A stretch of DNA of 64,000 nucleotides from DSSB01 sp046346845 (GTDB lineage: Bacteria; UBA10199; DSSB01): NCBI GenBank assembly GCA_046346845.1, contig JAXMHH010000001.1, positions 62,001-126,000 on the forward strand. Direction: 5' to 3'. Under the pieces are notes generated by a model that was not told the origin of the DNA, did no database searches, and worked only from the letters and a program-made list of their open reading frames with translations. This document shows positions 42,401 through 50,125 of this stretch, piece after piece. The first letter of the stretch is position 1; every line of letters begins with the position of its first letter. Both the position numbers and the translations under genes were made by a program.

Positions 42401-42473
42401 CAATTGCCCATATAACGTCAATATCGCGGCCTGTCCGGTGCCGAAGGGCCGCCCCTTCCAAGTCTCGCTTTGA
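39423..42473 (+). CDS. addA: AddA-like UvrD-superfamily helicase-nuclease
   Basis: The 1016-residue protein shows the full SF1A helicase set: Walker A N-A-G-A-G-K-T-Y, Ia T-F-T-E-K-A-A-K-E-L, II L-L-V-D-E-F-Q-D-T, III G-D-P-K-Q-S-I-Y-R-F, IV N-W-R-S-T, V I-H-A-A-K-G-L-Q-F-D, VI Y-V-A-M-T-R-A-E-N. A C-terminal RecB-like nuclease follows, with L-L-H-R-A-L and L-I-D-F-K-Y-A. It ends with four Cys residues (C-A-N-C-P and A-A-C-P). With AddB this makes the two-subunit break-processing enzyme. ATG 39423 is used; M12 (39456) is an alternative start. Confidence 0.9.
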   Translation: MKTNRETESEAMALVERAARCLEHDAIVVANAGAGKTYLLVERYFALLESGLEPRDIVAFTFTEKAAKELKERIVARLPKHPGFRDLPEDLLAAWRAKLNAAAIGTIHQYCLKILEAARSAGQRGALKIVDEALEQALQEGALRAYLRRRFEARDPDALLLLEHYGIADLGRILERFLAIQPLEAEGEIPLPPPEALEQTLLEAVARLGRPLWEEIQAKKAARHWMSFADLERRAWALLQAPPEGLRAFLRPLSHLLVDEFQDTAPIQIRLIEALRAWAAREGRPLRVFCVGDPKQSIYRFRDVDRNLLHKTEEEILRQGGEKFDFTLNWRSTPTILELVNAFAREAFPGARDSQAQRGACPGTLARIVQGTEGEAELASEDWAKREASQVADAIQARSGELPLDRIAVLYRASGSALALLHELQARGIPYSVRGGQNLFERQEILDLHRLVYFLADPQDDLSLLGVLRSPLFLLSDASLFFLGQDKGEPSWWEHLQRPESLAGLRQAHPEEYEKAAWALSRLRRLLALGGSLSTHRLIETALRREDWGGLYAQAYREPQRLLAIEQWLDWLRTLEEDDAPLKLQETARILREVSALLPNKTPLGDLVASQGSVQLLTIHAAKGLQFDTVFLIGMNRQTRGDYPLLQRVGNALALKLPEPGKKNRRSERFEAIEAHHAEEEREEAKRLLYVAMTRAENQLWIWLQPKAARAGSLQDLLLRSLGDAAGTWSSPPPPAFPEAPGTTPPEARGMEFVAAEPAPLPPIQKETSVSELETFSLCPLRHHFAYRLRLPSSPIDLTAGLGATETGTLLHRALHLLQLRPGADPEAILRELLAETGNEAAPLLSALLDPLDSYLNSQAYAAIRGAREDYSELPFLLKLRAAGLRGQIDRLLKGDRGWTLIDFKYAGRGHSARELLESYGFQLKTYALASRILLREPLQSVQVHVLNRAEAHSFQFGEEELDGHREALETLAEQLVSGPPKLEAVRWRPACANCPYNVNIAACPVPKGRPFQVSL

Positions 42474-42543
42474 GCGAGAATCTTCATTTCCTCCCGGCAT
42501 CCCTCTTGTTTTATGATAGGGGTCGAAGAGGAGCTTCGCCGCC

Positions 42544-43935
42544 ATGGAATTTCGACTCAACGCCGCTGATCTCAGCGCCCGCCCCGACCTGGCCCTGGAG
42601 GCCTACCGGGAGCTGTCGCCCGCCTTGAAACAGGTGCAGGCCTCCCTCCATCAGGGCAAGATCGACGCCCTGCTTCGCCTCCTGGGCAACAGCAATTTCC
42701 TCGCCCGCTGGGCCAAGCAAAGGCCGGAGCGCGCGGCGGAGGTGTTGAGCGGCGAGCTCGACGCCCCCTTTTTACAGGAGGATTATTTTGCGGAGTTCCG
42801 GGGTGTGCTGGGCGCCTACCAGCCGCTTGACGAGGAGCGGCTCGCGCAGATCCTGCTCGACCGGAAGTACCGCCACCTCTTCCGCATCAGCCTTCGGGAC
42901 GTCGGGATGGCGAAACCCTTCCGAGAGATCGTCTCCGAGTTCAGCGCCCTGGCCCGCGCGGTCCTGCGCAGCGCCCTCGAATTCCAGCAGGAGGCCCTCC
43001 GGCGGGACTACGGCCCCGCCCTCGCCGCCGGGGAGGACCGAGAAATCCCCTTTTGTGCTCTCGCCATGGGCAAATTGGGCGGCGACGAGCTGAATTTCAG
43101 CAGCGACGTGGACCTGATCTATTTCTACGGCAGCGACGAAGGCCGGGTCCCGGGGCGGCCGGACCTAAACCCCCACGAGTATTTCAGCAAGCTGGCGGAA
43201 CGGCTCAGCTCCTTTTTACGGCGCAAGACCGCGGACGGTTTCCTCTACCGGGTCGACTTGGAGCTCCGTCCCGAAGGCAAGGCGGGCACCCTGGTCAACA
43301 GCCTCGACGCGATGGAGGCCTACTACGAGAGCTTCGGCGCGGATTGGGAGAAGCAGGCCATGATCCGCTGTTCCCTGGCGGCCGGCGACGCGGAGCTGTG
43401 CCGGGAATTCTTACACCGCATCCATCCCTTCGTGTTTCCCCGGGTGGGAGACTTCGGTTTTCTCAAGGGCCTGGCTCGGATGAAAGAGAAGATCCTCGAA
43501 TCCATCCGCAAGGGCAGCAACCCCGCCTTTCACCTCAAGCTGGGCGAGGGCGGCATTCGCGAGGTGGAGTTCTTCGTCCAATCCCTGCAACTGCTCTTCG
43601 GAGGCCAGAACCGGGAGCTGCAAATCCCGAACACCCTCGACGCCCTGCCCCGCCTGCGCGAGGCGGGCCTGATCGAGCCGCGCGAGGAGGAACTGCTCAG
43701 CCGGGCCTATGTCTTCCTGCGCACCATGGAGCACCGCCTGCAATTGGTGGACGAGGAGCAGGCCCATCAGCTGCCGCAGTCGGAAGAAGAGCTCGTCCAA
43801 CTGGCCAGGCGCCTGGCCTATGACGAGCCGGATCCCAAGCGGGCGGTGGACCGCATGCTCGACGACCTGGAGCTCCATCGCCATGCCGTCCAAGTCACCT
43901 TCAACGACCTGATGTCGAAACGATTCGAGGCCTAA
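42544..43935 (+). CDS. glnE: GlnE amino-terminal half (adenylyl-removing domain), separated by an in-frame stop
   Basis: The 463-residue product is homologous to the first half of glutamine synthetase adenylyltransferase. The nucleotidyltransferase motif G-K-L-G-G-D-E-L-N-F-S-S-D-V-D-L-I near residues 177-193 keeps both catalytic Asp residues and matches the adenylyl-removing (deadenylylating) domain. R-R-K-T-A-D-G-F-L-Y-R-V-D-L-E-L-R-P and G-G-I-R-E-V-E-F follow. It ends at TAA 43933, and the second half begins at ATG 43939 in the same frame, so only one stop codon separates them. The central linker of about 110 residues present in usual GlnE is absent. A stand-alone domain would be translated unless the stop is read through. 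Confidence 0.88.
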   Translation: MEFRLNAADLSARPDLALEAYRELSPALKQVQASLHQGKIDALLRLLGNSNFLARWAKQRPERAAEVLSGELDAPFLQEDYFAEFRGVLGAYQPLDEERLAQILLDRKYRHLFRISLRDVGMAKPFREIVSEFSALARAVLRSALEFQQEALRRDYGPALAAGEDREIPFCALAMGKLGGDELNFSSDVDLIYFYGSDEGRVPGRPDLNPHEYFSKLAERLSSFLRRKTADGFLYRVDLELRPEGKAGTLVNSLDAMEAYYESFGADWEKQAMIRCSLAAGDAELCREFLHRIHPFVFPRVGDFGFLKGLARMKEKILESIRKGSNPAFHLKLGEGGIREVEFFVQSLQLLFGGQNRELQIPNTLDALPRLREAGLIEPREEELLSRAYVFLRTMEHRLQLVDEEQAHQLPQSEEELVQLARRLAYDEPDPKRAVDRMLDDLELHRHAVQVTFNDLMSKRFEA

Positions 43936-43938
43936 GAG

Positions 43939-45090
43939 ATGCTTCCCGAGGTCCGACAACTCCACGACGCCCTGCGCAGGGACCTGAACGCCCAGCACGA
44001 CCTCGAGGCGAAGCTTTTGGAGCTGCGCCGCTTCCGCAAGTCCAAGGCCAAGGAGCTGGAGCGGGGCTTACTCTCCGGCGAACTGGACTTGGAGGTCGCC
44101 ATGACCGGCCTCACCCATCTCGCCGACGCCGTCTTGATCGCCACCTACGAGCTCGCCCGGGAAGAGCTTTCCCATCAATTCGGCCTGCCCCGCTGCAAGG
44201 ACAACGACGGGAACTTCGCCGCCAGCGATTTCGCCATCATCGGGATGGGCAAATTGGGCGGCGCGGAGCTCCACCTGCACAGCGATCTCGACCTCATCTT
44301 TGTCTACAGCCGCAACGGCGAGACGCAGGGACGGAAAAGCATCTCCAACCGCGAGTATTTCGCCAAGTTGGCCCAGCGCATCATCAGCTACCTGACCCTC
44401 CCCACCTTCGAGGGCTACGCCTACAAGGTCGACACCGAGCTCCGTCCCTCGGGCAACGCCGGGACCTTGGTCACCTCCCTCGACGCCTGGATCACCTACT
44501 ATCACGAGCACGCCGCCCCCTGGGAGCAACAGGCCATGCTCAAGGCCCGCCTGATCTATGCCAGTGGGGACTTCGCCAAAAGCTTCCAAGGCCTGTTCAA
44601 GCGCCTGGTGTTCATCAAGGACTTCCCCCAAGACCTGGCCGAGGAGATCCACCGACTCCGCAAGCGCATCGAAACGGAGCTCGCCAAGGAAAGCGAGCGC
44701 CGCTGGCATTATAAAAAGGGACTGGGCGGGCTGCTCGACATCGAGTTCACGGTGCAATACCTGCAGCTCAAGCTGGGCAAGGTCTTCGACTCCCTGCTCT
44801 CGCCCAACACCCTGGATGCCTTGAATCGCCTCGAGCAACGGGGCATCCTGCCTAAGCCCGAGGTCGACTGCCTGCGGGAGGCCTATCGCTTCTACCGAAA
44901 GCTCGAGATTATCCTTGAAGCGGAGTTCGAATTTAAGGAAGGCTATTTGGATCCCAGTCATGAACGAATGGAGGAATTGGCCGCGCGCCTGTCCTTTCCC
45001 GGCTCGGAGGCGCTCTTTCGGTATTTCTCCGAGCTGCGAAACCGGGTCCGGGCGATTTACCTCAAAACCCTCAAAGTCCAGGACGGTTGA
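43939..45090 (+). CDS. glnE: GlnE carboxy-terminal half (adenylyltransferase domain)
   Basis: The 383-residue product is homologous to the second half of GlnE. It has G-M-G-K-L-G-G-A-E-L-H-L-H-S-D-L-D-L-I at residues 102-120, with the catalytic Asp pair of the adenylylating domain, then F-E-G-Y-A-Y-K-V-D-T-E-L-R-P, G-L-G-G-L-L-D-I-E-F, and a final helical region. The start ATG 43939 lies eight bases after GAGG, giving its own weak ribosome site, and it is in frame with the first half. It would add AMP to glutamine synthetase. No glnA, glnB or glnD is in this window. The stop overlaps gshA (TTGA). Confidence 0.88.
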   Translation: MLPEVRQLHDALRRDLNAQHDLEAKLLELRRFRKSKAKELERGLLSGELDLEVAMTGLTHLADAVLIATYELAREELSHQFGLPRCKDNDGNFAASDFAIIGMGKLGGAELHLHSDLDLIFVYSRNGETQGRKSISNREYFAKLAQRIISYLTLPTFEGYAYKVDTELRPSGNAGTLVTSLDAWITYYHEHAAPWEQQAMLKARLIYASGDFAKSFQGLFKRLVFIKDFPQDLAEEIHRLRKRIETELAKESERRWHYKKGLGGLLDIEFTVQYLQLKLGKVFDSLLSPNTLDALNRLEQRGILPKPEVDCLREAYRFYRKLEIILEAEFEFKEGYLDPSHERMEELAARLSFPGSEALFRYFSELRNRVRAIYLKTLKVQDG

Positions 45091-46331
45091 CCGTGCTCCA
45101 TCAGATCGCTGAAAACTTCTCCAAGAACAAGGCCAAGATCGAGGAATTCTTCGCCGCGAAGGCGCAGGGCCTGACCCCGCCCCTCTACCTTAGCTGCGAC
45201 ATCCGCAATTCCGGGCAGAAGATCGGCGTGGTCGACACCAACCTGTTCCCGGCCGGATTCAACAATCTCTGCAATTCCTACAGCCGGCTCACCTCCTATG
45301 CCCTCAAGGCCTATTTCGAGGAGCGGCTGCCCCAGGTCCGCAAGGCCTTCCTGCTGGTGGAGGAGCATACCCGCAATCGCTTCTACCTCGAGAACATCCA
45401 CCGGCTGTTGGCCCTGTTGCGGGAGTCGGGCCTGGAGGTTCGGGCCGTCTATTTGGGACAGGAAATCCCCGAGCCCTTCCTCGAGCTCGACTTCGGCGAG
45501 GGGAAGCACCTGCGCCTTGACCGCCTCACGCTCGAGGGGGGCAAGGCCCGCATCCCCGACTTCGAGGCCGAGTGGATCCTCTCCAACAACGATTTCTCCC
45601 AGGGGGTCCCGGAATCCCTCGCCCCCTTCTCCGATCGCATCCTCCCGTCCCCGGCCCTCGGTTGGCACCGGCGGCGGAAGAGCAGCCACTTCGCCTTGCT
45701 GAAAGAACTGACCGAGGATTTCGCGCGGGTGGTCGACCTCGACCCCTGGCTCCTGAACTGCGAATTCGAGACGGTGGAGGAAGTGAATCTGGGCGAAGAG
45801 CAAGGCCTGCGGCGCCTGGCGGAAGGCGTCCAGTCGGTGCTGGGGCGGGTGGAGGCCAAGTATCGGCGCTACGGCATCGAGGGCCCTCCCTATGCCTTCG
45901 TCAAGAACAACTCCGGCACCTACGGCATGGGGCTCATGGAGGTCATGCAGAGCGACGAGATCCTCACCATGAACCGGCGCGACCGCAACAAGCTGCTGAG
46001 CGCCAAAGGAGGAAAAAAAAGCGACTCCTTTCTGGTCCAAGAAGGCATCCCCACCGAAGACTTTTACAGCGGATATCCCATTGAGCCGGTGATCTACATG
46101 GTGGGCTTTCAGGTGGTGGGCGGGTTTTTCCGGATGAACGCGCAGCGCGACGCCTTTGCCTCGTTGAACGCCCGGGGCATGGAGTTCGCCTGCCTTTGCC
46201 TCCATAAGCTCGACGAACCGCACGAAGGCGCCTTCTTAAATTGCGCGGAAAAGGGAAATTTGGTCGGATTGGCCTCAGTGATGGCCAGGATCGCCGCCTT
46301 GGCGGCGGCCTTGGAGATGCGGAAGATTTGA
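45087..46331 (+). CDS. gshA: glutamate-cysteine ligase, class seen in Acidithiobacillus and relatives
   Basis: The 414-residue product resembles the GshA type distinct from the E. coli and plant enzymes: L-Y-L-S-C-D-I-R-N-S-G-Q-K, F-N-N-L-C-N-S-Y-S, Y-A-F-V-K-N-N-S-G-T-Y-G-M-G near residue 275 (an ATP-grasp-like Lys/Gly loop), and I-Y-M-V-G-F-Q-V-V-G-G-F-F-R-M-N. The family catalyses the first step of glutathione synthesis. TTG 45087 overlaps the glnE stop; GTG 45093 is equally possible, with AGGA 10 bases upstream. No gshB is seen nearby. Placement behind glnE links glutamate-using genes in one operon. Confidence 0.82.
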   Translation: MTVLHQIAENFSKNKAKIEEFFAAKAQGLTPPLYLSCDIRNSGQKIGVVDTNLFPAGFNNLCNSYSRLTSYALKAYFEERLPQVRKAFLLVEEHTRNRFYLENIHRLLALLRESGLEVRAVYLGQEIPEPFLELDFGEGKHLRLDRLTLEGGKARIPDFEAEWILSNNDFSQGVPESLAPFSDRILPSPALGWHRRRKSSHFALLKELTEDFARVVDLDPWLLNCEFETVEEVNLGEEQGLRRLAEGVQSVLGRVEAKYRRYGIEGPPYAFVKNNSGTYGMGLMEVMQSDEILTMNRRDRNKLLSAKGGKKSDSFLVQEGIPTEDFYSGYPIEPVIYMVGFQVVGGFFRMNAQRDAFASLNARGMEFACLCLHKLDEPHEGAFLNCAEKGNLVGLASVMARIAALAAALEMRKI

Positions 46332-46332
46332 A

Positions 46333-46701
46333 TTATTCCTCCGCGAAGGCCTTTTCGCGGCGCTCTTCCTCTTCTTTGCAGCGGATGCAGAGGTCGGTGA
46401 CGGGCCTGGCCTCGAGCCGCTTGACGCCGATTTCCTCGCCGCAGGACTCGCAGACCCCGTACTCGCCTTCCTCGATTTTTTTGAGGGCCTTGTCGATCTT
46501 TCTCAGCAAGATCCGCTCGCGGTCGCGAAGCTTGAGATTGATGGCCTGGTCGGTCTCGCTGCTGGCCAAATCGACCTCGTCGGGCAGATCGTTGGGGTCG
46601 AAGACCACCGATTGCTCGCTGAGCGATTCGTTCACCTGGGTGATGGCCTTGCGCCGCTCGAGCAGGATGTCTTTAAATTTTTTCAGGTCTTTCTTGTTCA
46701 T
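46333..46701 (-). CDS. dksA: DksA/TraR-family transcription factor
   Basis: The 122-residue protein starts M-N-K-K-D-L-K-K-F-K-D-I-L-L and is mostly coiled coil. The coil tip has D-L-P-D-E-V-D-L-A, matching the D-x-x-D-x-A motif that enters the RNA polymerase secondary channel. The zinc finger is C-E-S-C ... C-I-R-C with a 17-residue spacer. DksA acts with ppGpp to reset transcription during starvation. It is convergent with gshA (2-base gap) and divergent from purU across a 95-base spacer. ATG 46701 is preferred over an upstream in-frame start because the upstream extension lacks family similarity. Confidence 0.94.
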   Translation of the reverse strand: MNKKDLKKFKDILLERRKAITQVNESLSEQSVVFDPNDLPDEVDLASSETDQAINLKLRDRERILLRKIDKALKKIEEGEYGVCESCGEEIGVKRLEARPVTDLCIRCKEEEERREKAFAEE

Positions 46702-46796
46702 TCGGGCCTCGCGTCCGGGGCGAAAAGAGTGAAGTTTGATATTGATAAAAAGGAAATAGCTTGTCAACGACGATCTCGATGCTAACCTATTAGACC

Positions 46797-47660
46797 ATGA
46801 CGGCTCCGAAAAATAACGCTATTTTGCTGATCGTCTCTCCGGACAAGCCGGGCCTGGTGTCCGCCGTCTCCGATTTCGTCTTCCGGCATCACGGCAATAT
46901 CGTCGATTCCGACCAGCACACCGACCTCGAGACCGGCACCTTCCTGATGCGCTTGGAATGGGAAATGGGCGGCTTTCGCCTCGACCGCGGAGAGCTCGCT
47001 CGGGAGCTGATCCCTTTGGCCGAGAAATTCCAGCTGCAATACCAGCTTTATTTCAGCGACCAACGCTCCCGGCTGGCCATCCTGGTCTCGAAATACCAAC
47101 ATTGCCTCTACGACCTGCTGGTCCGGCATACCCTTGGTGAAATCGACGTCGACATCCCCCTCATCCTCAGCAACCATCCCGACTTGCGGGAAGTGGCCGA
47201 GCACTTCGGCATCCCCTTCGAGGTGGTTCCCGTCCCAGCCGCGAGCAAGGGCCAGGCCGAGGCCGAGCAGCTGCGCCTGCTGCGCAAACACCGAATCGAC
47301 TTGGTGGTGCTCGCCCGGTACATGCAGGTCTTGAGCCCGGTCTTCGTCGAGGCCTATCCCAACGCCATCATCAACATCCACCACTCCTTCCTGCCGGCCT
47401 TCATCGGGGGTAAACCCTATCACCAGGCCTACGCCCGAGGGGTGAAGCTGATCGGGGCGACCAGCCATTACGTCACCGCCGAGCTCGACAACGGTCCGAT
47501 CATCGAGCAAAGCGTCGCGCGGGTGACGCACCGCGACCGCGTCGAAGACCTCATCCGCAAGGGGCGCGACCAGGAGAAGATCGCCCTCGCCTACGCGGTC
47601 CGCATGCACGTCGAGCGGCGCATCCTGACCTACCATAACAAGACGGTCGTCTTCGAATAG
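46797..47660 (+). CDS. purU: formyltetrahydrofolate deformylase
   Basis: The 287-residue protein has an N-terminal ACT domain (L-L-I-V-S-P-D-K-P-G-L-V near residue 10) and a formyltransferase-fold domain with I-N-I-H-H-S-F-L-P-A-F, G-K-P-Y-H-Q-A-Y-A-R-G-V, H-Y-V-T-A-E-L-D-N-G-P-I-I-E-Q. The catalytic Asn, His and Asp of the family are present. PurU releases formate from 10-formyl-THF to balance one-carbon units for purine synthesis. The ACT domain suggests amino-acid control. Confidence 0.96.
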   Translation: MTAPKNNAILLIVSPDKPGLVSAVSDFVFRHHGNIVDSDQHTDLETGTFLMRLEWEMGGFRLDRGELARELIPLAEKFQLQYQLYFSDQRSRLAILVSKYQHCLYDLLVRHTLGEIDVDIPLILSNHPDLREVAEHFGIPFEVVPVPAASKGQAEAEQLRLLRKHRIDLVVLARYMQVLSPVFVEAYPNAIINIHHSFLPAFIGGKPYHQAYARGVKLIGATSHYVTAELDNGPIIEQSVARVTHRDRVEDLIRKGRDQEKIALAYAVRMHVERRILTYHNKTVVFE

Positions 47661-47665
47661 CGCCT

Positions 47666-50059
47666 TCAGCCCCGCTTCCTGGACTCGAGGAATTGCAGGA
47701 TCATGGGGAGATACAGCAGAGTGGTAAGCAGGCAGGTCCCCAGGCCGATGGTGGCGAGCACCCCCATCGACCGAAGCCCGCCGTGCGTGCAAAACACCAA
47801 TCCGAAAAAACCGGAGGCGTTGGTGAAAGACGCCAGCATCGCGGAAATCCCGGTGGTGCTCAGCACCTTGGAGAGGGAACCCCTGCCGAGCTCCTCATAG
47901 CGGTGATAGACGTGGATGCTGTTGTCGATGCTCATCCCCATAACGGCGGGGATCATCACCATGTTGTAGAGATTGAGGCGGAGCCCCGCGAGGTACATGA
48001 CCCCGAAGACCCAAAATACGCCCGCCAGGATCGAGAACATCACCAGCAGGCTCTTGCGGAGGCTGCGGAAATCCAAGAGGACGAAGAGGAAGACGCTCAA
48101 GACCGAGATCGCCAGCACCTGTTTCGAGTCCCGAAACATGGTGCGCAGGACCTCGGCATAGATCAAGGCGTCGCTGCCCGAATGAAAGGTCCCCGCAGGG
48201 GTCGAGATGCTGCGGATCTCCCGGGCGAAGGCCAGGGCATTGCGTCCGTCGTCCAGCTCGAGATGCGGCTTGGCCAAGATCAGAAACACGCTGCCGGGGA
48301 TCCTCGGGTCGCCGATGAAGCGATCCGTGATCTCGGCGGGGACCTCCGCGGCGGTGAAGGCTTCGGTCTCGGCCAGGGCGCGCTTGAAGCGCTCGAGATC
48401 GGCCTTCTTTTCCTCGGGAACCAGCTTGACCGTGTCATCCTCCAAGAGCTTTTGGATGTCCCGGACCACCCGCAATTTTGCCTCCTGCCCTTCCGGCACC
48501 AGGCTGAACAGCGAGCTGGTGCCTTGGAGGGTGGTATGCGGATTGGAGTCCCGGAGCCGCTCGACCGCCGTCTTCAGGGCCTCCGCCTGGGTCCGATCCT
48601 GGATCAGCACCGCGGCCGGGCTGTTCACGCGCTCCCCAGTCGTCACCCGCTGCCTCTGCTTGGAATGTCGGGACTCGGGGGTATCCGCCCGGATTTTCTT
48701 CGAGTCGTACTCGAAACGCAGCCAAGGGGTCGCCAGCAGGGAAAAGAACGTGATCGCGCTGAACAGAAGCAAGAGCGTCCGCACAAAGCCGGGGCTGAAT
48801 TGAATCGATCCCTCGAATTCGCGGATCGTGCTGCTGAATTTCAGCAGGCCGAGGCGTTCCGAGAGGATCAAGAGGCTGGGAAAGAAGGTGAAATAGAGGG
48901 CGAAGAGGGTCCAAAGCCCGATCCCGGAGATGAGGCCGAATTCGCTGAAGCCCCGGAAGTCGCTGAACACCATGAGCAAAAAAGTCACCGCCAGGGAGGC
49001 CACGGCGGTCAGGACGGCCGGCCCGAGCGACAGGTAAATCTCCTCCAGGGTCTCGCGAAGCCCCACCCCGCTCGACCTCCTTTCGTAGTACCTGGAAAAG
49101 ATGTGGATGCCCGTCTCCACCCCCAGCCCGCCGAGGATCGCAAACAAGAAGGAGGTGGTGACGTTGAGCTTGGGGACCCAAATCGAGGCCAGCGCCAGGC
49201 CGATCGGGATGCCCAGCAGCAAGGGGAGGAAGATCAACAGGACGTATTGGGGGCGGCGAAACCGGATCATCAGGGGCAAAAAGATCAAGAAGCCCGAGAT
49301 CGCGCCGGCCAGCTTGAGGTCGTGCACCAGGGCGCGGTACTCCATCACCCGGGTGGAGCCTCCGAAATACAGCTTCATGTCGGGCGCATAGGCCTTGAGG
49401 TCGACCCCCTCGACCCGTTTGCGGACCTCGTCCTGAAAGGCCTGCTCCTCGGCGAGACTCAGGTTGGGTTTCCGGCTCTCGACGTAGAGGGCGTAGATTT
49501 TGCCGTTGGGACTGACGTAATACTCGCTGCTGGTCCCCTCGCTCCCGTAGCGCTCGCGGTATTTCTCTTCTAAATCCTCGAAGTCGAGCTCCTTGTCGCC
49601 CTCCTCCTCAAAGCTGATGTAGAGGGGGCCCAGTTTTTCCCGCTGAATCTTGCGTTTCACCCGGTCGTGGATGTCCTGCAGGTCGGCCAAATCGAGGTAG
49701 AGGAGCTTATGCTTGTCGAAGAAGGCGTAGCCGGGCTTGGTGACCAAGACGCGGCTTACCGCCGGGCTCTTCTCCAAGATGGCCTGCAGGTCGTACAGCA
49801 GGCGCTTGATCGCCTCGGGATTGCCGGATTCCAGCACCACGCCGAAGCTCTTTTTGGGCTGGAGCTTGTCCCGGATGTTCAACAGGGTCTGGACGCTGGG
49901 ATAGTCCTTCGGCAGCAGATCGATGGGATCGGTGCTGATCGTCTTGAAAAGCTGGATGGTGCGTGGGAAGGAGAGCGCGGCGGCGGCGAGCGTGGCCAGC
50001 AATACCAGCCCGTAGTATTTCAGCAAGAAACCCACCAGCTTGCGGAAGAACTCCTTCAA
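47666..50059 (-). CDS. RND/MMPL-family exporter
   Basis: This 797-residue protein has the two-fold RND layout: an N-terminal membrane segment, a periplasmic domain of about 200 residues, a block of membrane segments around 230-430, a second periplasmic domain, and a final membrane block around 650-780. Conserved features are G-L-G-V-E-T-G-I-H-I-F-S-R-Y-Y-E and the paired late motif G-M-S-I-D-N-S-I-H-V-Y-H-R-Y-E-E. That pairing is typical of HpnN-like hopanoid or lipid exporters and related MMPL proteins. The start is TTG 50059 with no strong ribosome site. No hopanoid genes flank it, so the cargo is unassigned. Confidence 0.85.
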   Translation of the reverse strand: MKEFFRKLVGFLLKYYGLVLLATLAAAALSFPRTIQLFKTISTDPIDLLPKDYPSVQTLLNIRDKLQPKKSFGVVLESGNPEAIKRLLYDLQAILEKSPAVSRVLVTKPGYAFFDKHKLLYLDLADLQDIHDRVKRKIQREKLGPLYISFEEEGDKELDFEDLEEKYRERYGSEGTSSEYYVSPNGKIYALYVESRKPNLSLAEEQAFQDEVRKRVEGVDLKAYAPDMKLYFGGSTRVMEYRALVHDLKLAGAISGFLIFLPLMIRFRRPQYVLLIFLPLLLGIPIGLALASIWVPKLNVTTSFLFAILGGLGVETGIHIFSRYYERRSSGVGLRETLEEIYLSLGPAVLTAVASLAVTFLLMVFSDFRGFSEFGLISGIGLWTLFALYFTFFPSLLILSERLGLLKFSSTIREFEGSIQFSPGFVRTLLLLFSAITFFSLLATPWLRFEYDSKKIRADTPESRHSKQRQRVTTGERVNSPAAVLIQDRTQAEALKTAVERLRDSNPHTTLQGTSSLFSLVPEGQEAKLRVVRDIQKLLEDDTVKLVPEEKKADLERFKRALAETEAFTAAEVPAEITDRFIGDPRIPGSVFLILAKPHLELDDGRNALAFAREIRSISTPAGTFHSGSDALIYAEVLRTMFRDSKQVLAISVLSVFLFVLLDFRSLRKSLLVMFSILAGVFWVFGVMYLAGLRLNLYNMVMIPAVMGMSIDNSIHVYHRYEELGRGSLSKVLSTTGISAMLASFTNASGFFGLVFCTHGGLRSMGVLATIGLGTCLLTTLLYLPMILQFLESRKRG

Positions 50060-50125
50060 GATATTTCTCGCTTCCTCTCTCGAGCGATACCCGGTACTCC
50101 TCGACCACTATAAAAGGAATTCCCC

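Noticed and set aside
46739..46767. A TTGACA hexamer on the minus strand before dksA as a promoter
   Set aside because: The hexamer is perfect, but the best paired -10 (CAATAT at 17 bases) matches only three of six bases, so it was not listed as a feature.
47693..49573. A 626-codon open frame antisense to the MMPL exporter
   Set aside because: The product is Gln/Glu/Gly/Arg-rich with no domain; the minus-strand exporter has clear family motifs.
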